A DNA stretch of 64,000 bases, from positions 1-64,000 of the forward strand of contig NZ_JAMXFD010000026.1 in NCBI RefSeq assembly GCF_025370875.1, given 5' to 3'. Source of the DNA: Laspinema palackyanum D2c (GTDB lineage Bacteria; Cyanobacteriota; Cyanobacteriia; Cyanobacteriales; Laspinemataceae). Shown piece by piece: positions 54,936 through 64,000 of the stretch. The position numbers and the translations under genes were made by a program. Each line of letters starts with the position of its first letter. The first letter of the stretch is position 1. Under the pieces are notes generated by a model. The model was not told the origin of the DNA and ran no database searches. It saw nothing but the letters and a program-made list of their open reading frames with translations.

Positions 54936-55052
54936 AAGCTTAAGAATCAGGATAACCGGGAAAAAAACAGAGGAGCGATCGCCTAATCTGTGATCGTTTA
55001 GCCCATCTAGATCTGAGGGTTTTCGCTCATCTGTTCTCCCGAATATCCCTAT

Positions 55053-56318
55053 TTATAAACACTGGGATAAAGCCCGGGCGAGTTGTGCAGCGGTTTGATA
55101 GCGATCGCTGGGTTTGGATTCGGTAGCCTTTTCAATCGTCTCTCGGACTTGCGAAGTAATGCGCGGATCACCTTTGAGGTTAAACCCATAGCCCGAACCG
55201 CGAAGCTCAAAAAACTTCTGAGGACTCTCCCCAGTGAGTAAAAAAATCAACGTAGCACCGATCGCATAAAGATCCGACTGAGTTAATGGCTCACCTCGGT
55301 TCTGTTCCGGTGCCGTATAATCCGGTGCGCCAATACAAGTACCCAAGGGCGTACCAATTTCCTTAACCGCGCCAAAATCCAGCACGATAATTCGATTATC
55401 CACCGTCCGCACCATCAAATTAGCCGGTTTGATATCCCGGTGAACGATGGGCGGACTTTGGGCATGAATATACTCCAATACCTCACAAGTTTGAATCATC
55501 CACTCGATCGCCTGAGATAACACAACCGGACCGCGCTGATAAACCCGCTGTTCCAAATCCTGACCGTGGATCATCGCCATTGCCAGATATTTTTTGCCCT
55601 CATCCACAAAAAAATCATAAAACTGCGGTACCCCAGGATGATTCAACCCCTTAAGGATCCGTGCTTCCCGCTCAAATAATTCCCGAGCTTTAGGAATCCG
55701 GGTCATATCCGCATTCATTTCCTTTAACACCAACATTTTGGGACGGGGGTTATTTTCCTCGGGAGGAACGAATGCCAGATAAGTTGTACCCATTCCCCCT
55801 TGACCCAAAGTTTTCAAAACTTGATACTCTCGGATCTGCCGTTCCACCAGAATCGGCGCGCCGCAGTGAATGCAGAACAGGGTATTGGGAGGATTATTGG
55901 CATGAGTGCAAACCGGGGAAACCGGGGAAACCGGGGAAACCGGGGAAGCCGGGGGAGAGGGGGAAGAGGGGGAAGCCTGGGCTTCCAGGATAAACTTTAA
56001 CAGTGGACCTCCTCGGGCTAACTGAATCAGCGCCCCATTACTGAGGCGCGACTGCTGGACCGGGTGACCATTGACAAACGAGCCATTGGTCCCGTAATTG
56101 ATCAACTGCCAGACTTTGCCGTGAGTGCTATCCTGGGTCAGATGTAACTCCAAATGCAGGCGAGACACGACCGGATCATCAAGCACTAGATCATTCTGTT
56201 CAGGCGATCGGCCAATGCGAATCACATCAGCATTGTCAAACCGCCACTGTTTAATCGGAGAATTCGTGTCGTCTACCAAAACCAGAGTAACCACTTCGGC
56301 AACTCCTTGAAACATCAT
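55053..56318 (-). CDS. FHA-domain serine/threonine protein kinase
   Basis: 421 residues. An FHA phosphothreonine-binding domain (about 33-90: [26 protein letters not shown]) is followed by a Ser/Pro linker with SPV repeats, a small zinc-ribbon remnant (CTHANN...CIHCG, 137-152) and a Hanks-type kinase domain. The kinase has GQGGMG (172-177), K199, HRDIKPAN (293-300) and DFG (314-316), all present, so it should be active. No transmembrane helix. It lies 82 bp downstream of the PP2C phosphatase gene on the same strand, suggesting a kinase-phosphatase pair acting on the same targets. Confidence 0.93.
   Translation of the reverse strand: MMFQGVAEVVTLVLVDDTNSPIKQWRFDNADVIRIGRSPEQNDLVLDDPVVSRLHLELHLTQDSTHGKVWQLINYGTNGSFVNGHPVQQSRLSNGALIQLARGGPLLKFILEAQASPSSPSPPASPVSPVSPVSPVCTHANNPPNTLFCIHCGAPILVERQIREYQVLKTLGQGGMGTTYLAFVPPEENNPRPKMLVLKEMNADMTRIPKARELFEREARILKGLNHPGVPQFYDFFVDEGKKYLAMAMIHGQDLEQRVYQRGPVVLSQAIEWMIQTCEVLEYIHAQSPPIVHRDIKPANLMVRTVDNRIIVLDFGAVKEIGTPLGTCIGAPDYTAPEQNRGEPLTQSDLYAIGATLIFLLTGESPQKFFELRGSGYGFNLKGDPRITSQVRETIEKATESKPSDRYQTAAQLARALSQCL
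55912..55947. repeat. four 9-bp tandem repeats (SPV units)
   Basis: ACCGGGGAA repeats four times exactly and encodes the SPV repeats of the FHA-kinase linker on the minus strand. Confidence 0.85.
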
Positions 56319-56400
56319 TGAAACTTAGCCTTAAACCTGATCGAAGCACAATCTAAAGGCGCACCGAAAGCCCAAACCCCGGCTTTCGGTACGCGGGGAT

Positions 56401-58680
56401 TTATCGTTCACGGACTAGAGCACGAACGGCGATCGCCGTAATATTATCGTGACCGTTATATTGATTCGCTAACTCAATTAACGCCTTAACCCCAGGCTCT
56501 AACGGCATTTCTGCATTTAGGAGGGGTTCGAGATGAGTCAAATAGTGAGTCTCTAACAAATCATTATCCGTCAGACCATCAGAAGCCAGAATCAATAAAG
56601 TATCTTCCTCTATCTTAAAAAACTGCACCTCGGGGCTAACAAAATCCTCATTGCGAGGACCCAGCGCCTGGGTGAGTTGGTAGGCATCGGGACGCAAGTA
56701 GGCCGTTTCGGGATCCACACCGCGCTGAATTTCCCGTTGCCCCACTTCATGATCCACCGTAACTTGCTGCAATCCCCGAGTGCGAGTAAAGCGATACAGC
56801 CGACTATCTCCCACATGAGCAACGGCTACATTCTGATCTTCAACCAACACCATCACCAGGGTGGTCCCCATGCGCCCACTGCCCCCGCGTTGTTCGGCTT
56901 GGTTCAGGTCATAAATCCCCTGATTGGCAAACAGAACCCCGGTGGAGATGACCTCTTTATTCGGTAAGCTATCCTGCCAATATTGATGGAAATATTCCCG
57001 CAACTTTTCCACCGCTAAAGCACTAGCGATTTCCCCGCCTTCATGTCCTCCCATGCCATCACAAAGAATGTAAAGCCCCTTGTGGTGGGTAGAAAACGCT
57101 CTAGCACCCTGACGCTGCTTGACTAGGGTTTCAATGCCAAAATCGTCTTCGTTATGGGTACGTTGCCGTCCAATATCCGTCTGTCCCGATGCTTCGAGGT
57201 TTTCTAACAGAATCGGCATGACCATCGTGGGACTGTCATCCATATCGAGGTTATCGGTGATTGCTCCGAGGTAAATCGGGTCAGATTGGGGGGAACTGAT
57301 GGGAGTTGCCGGTTGGAGTTGAGATTGGAGGGTTTGCAGGCGCGATCGCAGTCCTTCTACACTGTCCCACTCGACTTCAAGTAATTCTGCCACCACCTGT
57401 TGTAATTCAGAACTCTCATCCTCTTCTGTCTCCGGTGTCAGTTGTGCCGAATTCAAGAGAGTTTGCCAAAACTGCCCCACTGCGGTGAACCTGGGGGTGG
57501 CATCGGGCAGATCAGGATATAACCGTTGTAGACACAGAATTTGGTCTTCTACATCAAGACGGAGATTTTGCGGTTCTAGTAAACTTTGCTGACAGTGCCA
57601 GGGTTCTAATCCGATCCAGAGTTCCGTCACTTCCTGCAACCAGTGCAGGATTTGGGAGGGAAGGATGGGGTTAGTTTGAACATATTCCATTAGGAATGGT
57701 TGGGTGGAACGGTCTTCTAAGAGGATGACCCGGCGATCGCCCCAGTGCCATGCATCATGGATCGCCGGAACGATCGCATAAAATTGGGAGTGGAGGGCCA
57801 GATATGCTTTGGCGATTGCCGGAATTGCCAGGGCCAAAGCGGGAGTGGGATGATCCATGCGATCGGGGATTTCTACAGGGTGAGAACTCAAAGCCAAGAG
57901 GGGCGATTGTTGCAGGGGAACGCAATCTAGTACCTTCACCTCAATTTCCCCCTGGGTGAGTTGATTTAAGGCCAAATCCTCCAACAGTTGATAGCGTTTC
58001 TCTTGGTCTAAAAAGGACCAGGCAGGCAGAATCTCGTCGGGTTCCTCGGGGATTTCTAATGCTGCTGCCGCCGATGCCACCCTGGAGGATTGTTCTTCAG
58101 ATAGGTCAGTCTCAGGACTATCCAGGTCCGTCTGTTCTATTGCCGGTTCTGTCTCCAGGGAGGATTCCTCCAGGGTGGCGACTGCGGAGGTTTCTACATC
58201 CGCCTCAACTCCCAGGGTTTCCGAGGGTTCTGTACTTTCCCGGACTTGTTCCACCACTTCCGACAGACTGGCGATGGTATCAACCTCGGAAGTCTCAGAG
58301 GCGATCTCCTCGGGGAGTTCTTCCTCTGTCCCTGCCTCGGATTCTATTTCCGGTTCTTGTGGGATATCGGGTTCCAGAGGTGCCGAGACGGACGCCACAG
58401 CCATTTCCGCCGTCTGCCCGGTTGCCACAGATACGGATTCCTCAACCACTGGAGTCTCAACCGCGTCTGCAACCTCGGCATTCTCAGGTACTCGTTGGCG
58501 ATCGACGATCGCCAGCCAAATTTGCCCCGTGATGGCACCGCAATTATGGCAGTTTAAATCACTGGCAAGCACCGGGGTTCCACATTGCCCACAGGATTTA
58601 TGGGTGAGGGACATCCCACATTTTTGACAAAACTTGTTAGAGTTTGGGTTCTCGAAATGGCATTTAGAGCAGACAAGCAT
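56401..58680 (-). CDS. PP2C-type protein phosphatase with N-terminal zinc ribbons
   Basis: 759 residues from the ATG at 58680 (MLVCSKCHFENP), with GGA 8-10 nt upstream; the longer frame to 58719 is unlikely. Two zinc ribbons open the protein (CSKCHFENPNSNKFCQKCG, CGQCGTPVLASDLNCHNCG). A long acidic Ser/Glu/Val-rich linker and a middle domain of about 250 residues follow. The C-terminal PP2C (PPM) domain, about 515-757, has TDIGRQRTHNEDD, CDGMGGHEGGEIAS, GRMGTTLVMV, VAHVGDSRLYR, ASDGLTDND and GHDNITAI, with the metal-binding Asp residues intact. It should reverse phosphorylation by the adjacent FHA kinase (inference). Confidence 0.92.
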   Translation of the reverse strand: MLVCSKCHFENPNSNKFCQKCGMSLTHKSCGQCGTPVLASDLNCHNCGAITGQIWLAIVDRQRVPENAEVADAVETPVVEESVSVATGQTAEMAVASVSAPLEPDIPQEPEIESEAGTEEELPEEIASETSEVDTIASLSEVVEQVRESTEPSETLGVEADVETSAVATLEESSLETEPAIEQTDLDSPETDLSEEQSSRVASAAAALEIPEEPDEILPAWSFLDQEKRYQLLEDLALNQLTQGEIEVKVLDCVPLQQSPLLALSSHPVEIPDRMDHPTPALALAIPAIAKAYLALHSQFYAIVPAIHDAWHWGDRRVILLEDRSTQPFLMEYVQTNPILPSQILHWLQEVTELWIGLEPWHCQQSLLEPQNLRLDVEDQILCLQRLYPDLPDATPRFTAVGQFWQTLLNSAQLTPETEEDESSELQQVVAELLEVEWDSVEGLRSRLQTLQSQLQPATPISSPQSDPIYLGAITDNLDMDDSPTMVMPILLENLEASGQTDIGRQRTHNEDDFGIETLVKQRQGARAFSTHHKGLYILCDGMGGHEGGEIASALAVEKLREYFHQYWQDSLPNKEVISTGVLFANQGIYDLNQAEQRGGSGRMGTTLVMVLVEDQNVAVAHVGDSRLYRFTRTRGLQQVTVDHEVGQREIQRGVDPETAYLRPDAYQLTQALGPRNEDFVSPEVQFFKIEEDTLLILASDGLTDNDLLETHYLTHLEPLLNAEMPLEPGVKALIELANQYNGHDNITAIAVRALVRER

Positions 58681-59016
58681 AGTAATATTCCAGTTCAGAA
58701 ATTTAAGAGTTTTAATCAACCTGGATTTTTAACGATCGCATCTTAATTTAGGATACTACTTGGATTTTAGCGTTCCTATCCTATTGAGTTAACCCCCGCT
58801 AGACTTACTCGATTTCCCCCTCCTTGTTCCCAAACCCCTCGCGTCCCCTTCCCTGTGACTTGCCCAGGGAGGGCGTTAACCCGCACCTTGAAGGCAGGAC
58901 TTACGCAAATTTTGAGAATCCACCCCTGATGTAGAGGCGATTCCCTTGCTCGCCTCTACATCATGGGGTATCACTTTTCCAAGGGTTTTGCCACCGTAAC
59001 GACCCAGGGAGTCCCT
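58681..59016. other. 336-bp intergenic region
   Basis: It should contain the promoter of the leftward PP2C gene. A perfect palindrome is at 58927-58963, and a short CTTGCCCAGGGAGGGCGTTA stretch resembles other dispersed G/C-rich repeats. No ORF supported. Confidence 0.45.
58927..58963. repeat. 14-bp palindrome (GATGTAGAGGCGA family)
   Basis: TGATGTAGAGGCGA (58927-58940) pairs perfectly with TCGCCTCTACATCA (58950-58963). It lies 54 bp past the YciI stop (leftward sense) and could end that transcript. Confidence 0.75.
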
Positions 59017-59286
59017 TTAAAATGCTTGGATCCATTCCTTGACCTCGTATTCGGTCCAAATCCCATTTTTCCAATAAGGGTCACCCTCGATCGCCTCCCG
59101 GACGGTTTGTTCATCTGGGGCTTCATAAATCCCAAACACTTTGGTGACATCTTGCGTAGGACCCAGGGTAATCACTAAACCCGCTGCTTTTTGGGCGCTG
59201 ATTCCATCTAGGTGCGCTTGTCGATAAGGGGCGCGTTTTTCCAGAACATCTTCGCAGTAGCTGCCCCACATTACATACTTCGGCAT
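59017..59286 (-). CDS. YciI-like (YCII domain) protein
   Basis: 89 residues from the ATG at 59286 (MPKYVMWGSYCEDVLEKRAPYR, parts); the longer frame to 59340 adds residues outside the family. The YCII fold shows an N-terminal strand, the RQAHLDGI helix with its conserved His, VITLGPTQD and FGIYEAPDEQTVREAIEGDPY. The His-Asp pair resembles the proposed catalytic pair of YciI hydrolases. Small cytosolic protein, substrate unknown. Confidence 0.85.
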   Translation of the reverse strand: MPKYVMWGSYCEDVLEKRAPYRQAHLDGISAQKAAGLVITLGPTQDVTKVFGIYEAPDEQTVREAIEGDPYWKNGIWTEYEVKEWIQAF

Positions 59287-59419
59287 CGTTTTATTTTTTA
59301 GACTAGAGGTTGACAAGTGAACCGTTATATCCCCAGGCATAGGGAAGTCTAACCGCAGGTCGGGAGTATGAACCCCCGACCGTTGGTTGTGGGGAATATT
59401 TCCCCGGGAAGAGAGGGGG

Positions 59420-61870
59420 TTAGCTTCGCAAACTCACCGCAAACTGACTGACTAAGGCATCCCGAACCTTTTGATGGGCCGGTTCTATCTCTTCATCAGT
59501 GAGGGTGCGATCGCTGGCCCGATAGACCAGTCGAAAGGCTAAACTCCGTTGTCCTTCCGGCACATTCTGTCCCCGATAATCATCGAACAGTTCCACGGAC
59601 TCTAACAAAGACCCCGCAGACTGACTCATCACCCCGGTGAGCTCACTTACCGCTACCTCAACCGGCGCATAGAAAGCCAAATCCCGGTCTGATGAGGGAT
59701 AGGAGGAGTAAGCGCTAAACTTGCGTCCAAATGTATCTTGCGTGAGAACATCTAAAATGGGTTGTAACTCCATCTGGAAGATATACACCTCATCAGGCAG
59801 TCCTCGGTCTTGTCGGAGTTGGGGATGGAGTTGGCCAAAAACCCCAATATTCCGGTCCTGCAACCACAAAGAAGCCGTTCGTCCCGGATGTAACAGAGTG
59901 GGATAGGCATTGGATTCCGGACGATAAGTGATTTCCAGTCCGAGGCGATCGCAGACACTTTCCAGAATCCCTTTCGCCTCATACCAGGACATTGGTTGTT
60001 CCCGACCACTGCGGACCCAGCGGCCTAGGGTCGGATCACCGCCTACAATTCCGGCGATCGCCTCTTGTTCCTTCAGTCCTTCGCTATCTTTCCAGAATGT
60101 GCGACCCAACTCAAACCCATTCAGCGGACCATTGCCTTGGGCTAAATTATACTCAAACGCATCAATTGCCCCAGAGAGCATTTCCGTCCGTAAGGCAGAA
60201 TATTCCACAAACAGGGGATTAGCTAACGCAATTTGATTCTCCTGTTCAGCCTTAACTAACGAATAATGCATCAGTTCCGTCAAACCCGCACTGCGGAAGG
60301 CCGATCGCAAATCTCGCCTTGCCTGTTGTTCGGGTCCAAGTTGACCGGCAGCACTTTGGGTTGGTAAGGTTTCGCAGAACTTGTCATACCCATAAAGACG
60401 GGCAATTTCTTCGATTAAATCGATTTCCCGTTCCAAGTCCCGAGCCCGATAGGGTGGTACTTGCACCGACCAGACTTGACCGGGGGTAATCCCTGTGAGG
60501 GTACATCCCAAGGCAGTGAGAATCGGTTCGATATCCGTTGCTTGTAATTCTCCCGTGCCTTCCCCTTGGTTGATGGGTCCGAGAACCTGATTAACGCGAT
60601 CGCGGCGCAGTTCGATGGATTGGACCGAACCCCCGACGCGCAGTTCTTCCGGACGTGCATCGGCAATTTGTTGATGGACGGGAGTACCGCCTGCGAGTTC
60701 TAGGAACAGGGCGATCGCGCGATCGCAAGCGGTTTCTAATCCCGCATAATTCACCCCCCGTTCATAGCGCGCCGAGGACTCCGTGCGTAACCCCACCGCG
60801 CGAGACGATCGCCGCACTGCCGGAGGGTCAAACAATGCCGCCTCTAAAATTAAATTCTGCGTCCCTTCATAGACTTCAGTTTCCTCCCCACCCATCACCC
60901 CAGCGATCGCCACCGGCTGATTATTCGCCGTAATCAAGAGATTTTGAGCTTGCAGAGTGCGGGTTTGACCGTCGAGGGTTTTGAAGGTTTCCCCAGATTG
61001 AGCAAACCGGACGCCGAGAGTGAGGGAATCTCCTCCGGCGAGGGTTTGGAGGCGATCGCGATCGAAAGCGTGTAACGGCTGTCCCCATTCCAACAGAATG
61101 TAATTCGTGACATCCACCACATTATTAATCGGACGCACCCCTGCCGCTTGGAGACGCTGCTGCAACCACAGAGGAGAAGGAGCAATTTTCACCCCGGTGA
61201 TTTCGGTGCCAATATAGGCAGGACAGGCTTTGGATTCGTCAATTTTTAAGGACAGACCCTTGCCACCGGATGTAATATCTGTGCCCGAGGCAGTCGGTAA
61301 TCGTAACGAGGCCCCAGTCAGGGCCGCCACTTCCCGGGCTACCCCCACCATACTCAAGGCATCAGCCCGATTTGCCGTGGATGTTAAGTCTAAAATTACA
61401 TCATCCAGACCTAACAACGGAGAAACTGCCGTCCCTAATTGAGGGTTTTCCAGGTGAAAGTGATGAATCCCTTCGGATTCCTTCGCCAAACCTAATTCGG
61501 CTAACGAGCAAATCATCCCCTCAGAGGGGACGCCGCGCAGTTTAGCCTTTTTAATTTTTAAGTCAATTTTGGGCAGATACGTCCCAATCGGGGCCACGGC
61601 GACATAAATATCAGCCCTGGCGTTGGGTGCGCCACAGACAATATTTAAAGGGGAATCCCCGCCAATATTGACCTTGCAGACGCTTAGTTTATCGGCATTG
61701 GGATGTTGTTCACGCTCGATAATTTTTCCCAACACGACGCCGTTGGCCCAACTGCGCCGATCTTCGATGTCTTCTACTTCAAATCCAGCCATCGTCAGCG
61801 TATGGGCTAACTCTTCTGGAGACATCGTGATGTCTATCAGTTCCCGCAACCAGTTTAGAGAAATCCGCAT
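59420..61870 (-). CDS. pheT: phenylalanine-tRNA ligase beta subunit
   Basis: 816 residues, the normal bacterial length. Domain order: N-terminal B1 ([13 protein letters not shown]), tRNA-binding EMAP-like B2 ([51 protein letters not shown]), B3/B4 editing region ([17 protein letters not shown]), B5 DNA-binding-like, the catalytic-like B6/B7 region, and a C-terminal anticodon-binding B8 ([19 protein letters not shown]). It forms the alpha2beta2 enzyme with PheS, whose gene is not in the window (common in cyanobacteria). Confidence 0.97.
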   Translation of the reverse strand: MRISLNWLRELIDITMSPEELAHTLTMAGFEVEDIEDRRSWANGVVLGKIIEREQHPNADKLSVCKVNIGGDSPLNIVCGAPNARADIYVAVAPIGTYLPKIDLKIKKAKLRGVPSEGMICSLAELGLAKESEGIHHFHLENPQLGTAVSPLLGLDDVILDLTSTANRADALSMVGVAREVAALTGASLRLPTASGTDITSGGKGLSLKIDESKACPAYIGTEITGVKIAPSPLWLQQRLQAAGVRPINNVVDVTNYILLEWGQPLHAFDRDRLQTLAGGDSLTLGVRFAQSGETFKTLDGQTRTLQAQNLLITANNQPVAIAGVMGGEETEVYEGTQNLILEAALFDPPAVRRSSRAVGLRTESSARYERGVNYAGLETACDRAIALFLELAGGTPVHQQIADARPEELRVGGSVQSIELRRDRVNQVLGPINQGEGTGELQATDIEPILTALGCTLTGITPGQVWSVQVPPYRARDLEREIDLIEEIARLYGYDKFCETLPTQSAAGQLGPEQQARRDLRSAFRSAGLTELMHYSLVKAEQENQIALANPLFVEYSALRTEMLSGAIDAFEYNLAQGNGPLNGFELGRTFWKDSEGLKEQEAIAGIVGGDPTLGRWVRSGREQPMSWYEAKGILESVCDRLGLEITYRPESNAYPTLLHPGRTASLWLQDRNIGVFGQLHPQLRQDRGLPDEVYIFQMELQPILDVLTQDTFGRKFSAYSSYPSSDRDLAFYAPVEVAVSELTGVMSQSAGSLLESVELFDDYRGQNVPEGQRSLAFRLVYRASDRTLTDEEIEPAHQKVRDALVSQFAVSLRS

Positions 61871-61962
61871 TGATATGGACGCCTAAAATAAGTCAGCCTG
61901 ACTCATTTTACAAGAGCATGGGTCGGCTCATGGGTGGAAACTGGGTTTGGGGGAGAAATCGG

Positions 61963-63567
61963 CTAAAAGATTCCCCGTTTGCCATTGGGTTTAATGGTTA
62001 ACCAGTTGGTGCGGGCCATCGCCAGTTGGGTTTCGCTGATTCTGGCCCCGGTGAGGTTGGCCCCGCAGAGGTTGGCCCCGCGTAGATTGGCTTGGGTAAA
62101 GGAGGCTTCCATCAAGTCCGCCCCTCGGAGGTCCGCGCCTTCTAAATTGGCATTGACAAAATAGGCTTTGGTTAAATTGCTATCCCGTAGACAAGCTTTG
62201 ACTAAACTGGCACGTCCGAAGTTGGCACTTACGAGGTCCGACCCTTGGAAGTTGACGCGATTGAGCTTGGCGTCATAAAAATTAGCGCCGGATAGGGTAG
62301 AGGACCGCAAGTCTAAGCCTGTGAGATTGCAGTCGCCAAAGTCTCGTTTGCCCTTGCCATAAGCAAGGCGAACTGCCTTGGCATCTAAGATGCCATCACT
62401 GGCAACACTGGAAGGGGCTAAGGTTTGGGTACGAAAGCTCGTGGCAAAACTGGGATTAGAATTCATCGCTGAATTTAAGGCAGTGGCCCCGCGACTGGCG
62501 GCTTTGGCCTTTTTATTGGCGCGGCGCGTTCGCAGTAATTCCACTTCTCGGGCGGCAGGGGATAATGCGTGGTGATTTTTTTCTTCGAGTCGGGTTTCTT
62601 CTTCTTGCTGGGATACGTCTTTGCGTCGCGTCGAGAGTCCTTCGGAAAGGGTTTGACGGTGGGATTCTACATCGAGGGCGCGGAGGGCTTCTTCTGGGCT
62701 TTGGTAGCGATCGCGCACGGAAGCTGCCAGCATTTTTTCCAGGACCGCTGCAAAACTATCACTGACATAAACGAAGGGACGCCAGATCAGTTCGGTTGTC
62801 ATCGGGTCATAGTCGAAATGCTTGGGGGATTTGCCGGTGAGCAGATACAGGCAAGTGGCTCCCACGGCATAGATATCACTGGCATACACCGGGCGCAATG
62901 CCATTTGTTCTTGGGGGGCAAAACCCGGGGTCCCGATCGCAAAAGAGGTAAAGGCGGTTTCTCCGGTGGAATTGGCGTTGAGCAATGCAGTTTGACTCAC
63001 TTGGTCCTTGACTGCCCCAAAGTCAATCAAAACTAACTGATTATCCACGTCCCGGCGAATGATATTGGCGGGTTTGATATCCCGATGGATGACTTCATTA
63101 TCATGCAGATATTTGACCAAGGGCAGGATTTCCCGCAGAAATTGTTTGACCGCAAATTCGCTAAAAGGTCCATTGCGCTTGGCTTCTTGTTTGAGGGTTT
63201 GACCCCCAACATATTCCTGAACTAAATAAAATTGGCGATCGCTTTCAAAGTAATCTAGGAGTCTAGGGACTTGGGGATGATTGCCAATTTTCCCCAAGGT
63301 TTTCGCCTCGCGCTCAAATAGTTGCCTTGCCATGTCCAGCACCCGAGGCGAGGTTGAGGCGGGGCGCAGTTGCTTAATCACGCAGACAGGCTTTCCAGGC
63401 AATAGGTCGTCTACGGCTACAAACGTAGCTCCAAAACCACCTTGACCCAATGCTTTAAGTACGCGATAGCGATCGCGCAGGAGTAAATTTGAGCCACAGG
63501 CTTGACACTGGAGGGCTTCGTCGGCATTTTTAGGTTCCGGACAGGCGGGATTGACGCAGTAGCTCAT
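61963..63567 (-). CDS. spkB: SpkB-like serine/threonine protein kinase with pentapeptide repeats
   Basis: 534 residues. The N-terminal Cys motif (C4, C9, C21, C24: CVNPACP...CQACG) precedes a Hanks-type kinase with GQGGFG (41-46), K65, HRDIKPAN (161-168) and DFG (182-184), all intact. A basic linker leads to about 20 pentapeptide repeats (about 425-520: ANFYDAKLNRVNFQGSDLVSAN and on), which form a right-handed beta-helix. This order matches Synechocystis SpkB, whose Cys motif is redox-sensitive and whose kinase acts in oxidative stress. The symbol is assigned by architecture only. It lies 93 bp upstream of pheT, same strand. Confidence 0.9.
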   Translation of the reverse strand: MSYCVNPACPEPKNADEALQCQACGSNLLLRDRYRVLKALGQGGFGATFVAVDDLLPGKPVCVIKQLRPASTSPRVLDMARQLFEREAKTLGKIGNHPQVPRLLDYFESDRQFYLVQEYVGGQTLKQEAKRNGPFSEFAVKQFLREILPLVKYLHDNEVIHRDIKPANIIRRDVDNQLVLIDFGAVKDQVSQTALLNANSTGETAFTSFAIGTPGFAPQEQMALRPVYASDIYAVGATCLYLLTGKSPKHFDYDPMTTELIWRPFVYVSDSFAAVLEKMLAASVRDRYQSPEEALRALDVESHRQTLSEGLSTRRKDVSQQEEETRLEEKNHHALSPAAREVELLRTRRANKKAKAASRGATALNSAMNSNPSFATSFRTQTLAPSSVASDGILDAKAVRLAYGKGKRDFGDCNLTGLDLRSSTLSGANFYDAKLNRVNFQGSDLVSANFGRASLVKACLRDSNLTKAYFVNANLEGADLRGADLMEASFTQANLRGANLCGANLTGARISETQLAMARTNWLTIKPNGKRGIF

Positions 63568-64000
63568 GAAACTTCACCTGATTGTTAAAACGGATGTTTT
63601 TTGACCCCTTGAGCGAGTCGTTATAGATGCAAGACCCCTTTTGCTTCAAGCATAGCAAGTCATTTGAGTGAATCTATCCTTACCTTAGACCATTGGTTGA
63701 GAAGTCTCAAAGACAAGGGAGCCAATCTGGTAAAGGAATATCAAATTTATAAGGCGATTGTGTAAAGTCTTCGTAAATGCCACGGCGATCGAGATGGGAC
63801 AAGCGCTCCTGATAGCGATCGCTCTATGCATGAGAGTTCCCTCAATTCCCCCTGAACAAACAAGGCCGCTCCGGTTTTTTCCGGAAATCTTCGACTTTAG
63901 TCGAGTTGGATCCTCCCTCGGCGCGATCGGTTATCTCAAAGGATCCTGTTTGGGATAATTTTCTCATTTAAGTGATTTTTGCAAAAAAACCCCCTATAGT
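63568..64000. other. 433-bp end region
   Basis: Holds the upstream region of the SpkB-like kinase. A 66-codon frame at 63758-63958 has no family resemblance and is probably not a gene. Nothing else recognised. Confidence 0.4.

Noticed and set aside
63758-63958. 66-codon plus-strand ORF near the right edge
   Set aside because: No family resemblance, odd composition and no convincing ribosome site; it appears to be a chance frame upstream of the leftward kinase.

Overview
The window looks like chromosome of a filamentous, non-heterocystous-type cyanobacterium (Oscillatoriales such as Laspinema, Oscillatoria or Phormidium; the genus is an inference). Supporting signs are the very frequent HIP1 octamer GCGATCGC, the photosystem II assembly protein Psb34, a fused ThiO-ThiG, a PEP-CTERM protein, xisH/xisI, several eukaryote-type Ser/Thr kinases, NB-ARC and CHAT proteins, and many palindromic dispersed repeats between genes. 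No rRNA, tRNA, CRISPR array or complete insertion sequence was found.

Layout. 0-20 kb: the 3' end of an unknown gene converges on a very large secreted protein (TPS/filamentous-haemagglutinin N-terminus, beta-helix repeats, C-terminal CHAT protease). Next come an LprI-like secreted protein, a DUF2126 transglutaminase, a zinc-ribbon protein with MEP/MKP repeats, two small conserved proteins and a GHL10-type glycosyl hydrolase. 20-34.4 kb: a defence island, nearly all on the minus strand. In transcription order it holds an SF2 helicase, a Uma2 nuclease, a GIY-YIG (T5orf172) nuclease, an AAA ATPase overlapping a PIN nuclease, an Rpn nuclease, and two paralogous MmeI-like adenine methyltransferases with different recognition domains. 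A plus-strand xisH-xisI cassette sits inside it between identical 50-bp direct repeats. 34.6-37.4 kb: a TPR membrane protein, a PemK/MazF toxin with its antitoxin, and a DUF433 antitoxin whose toxin gene has decayed. 37.5-51.6 kb: housekeeping and metabolism (Ski2-like helicase, TPR protein, Psb34, PEP-CTERM protein with a long structured leader, ThiO-ThiG, [2Fe-2S] ferredoxin, citramalate synthase, DUF3419 protein), with non-coding space filled by a MITE-like palindromic repeat family. 51.7-64 kb: signalling (NB-ARC STAND protein, FHA-kinase next to a zinc-ribbon PP2C phosphatase, SpkB-like pentapeptide kinase), with a YciI protein and PheT between them.

The best candidate for an undescribed system is the 20-34 kb island. 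Its methyltransferases show no N-terminal nuclease motif, while a separate GIY-YIG nuclease and a helicase are encoded a few kb upstream on the same strand, so it may be a split, modular restriction-modification system. Other notable items are the secreted FHA-CHAT fusion, the xisHI cassette with its direct repeats, a degenerate c-di-GMP-I-like leader before the PEP-CTERM gene, and a nested MITE family whose copies carry compensatory stem changes.
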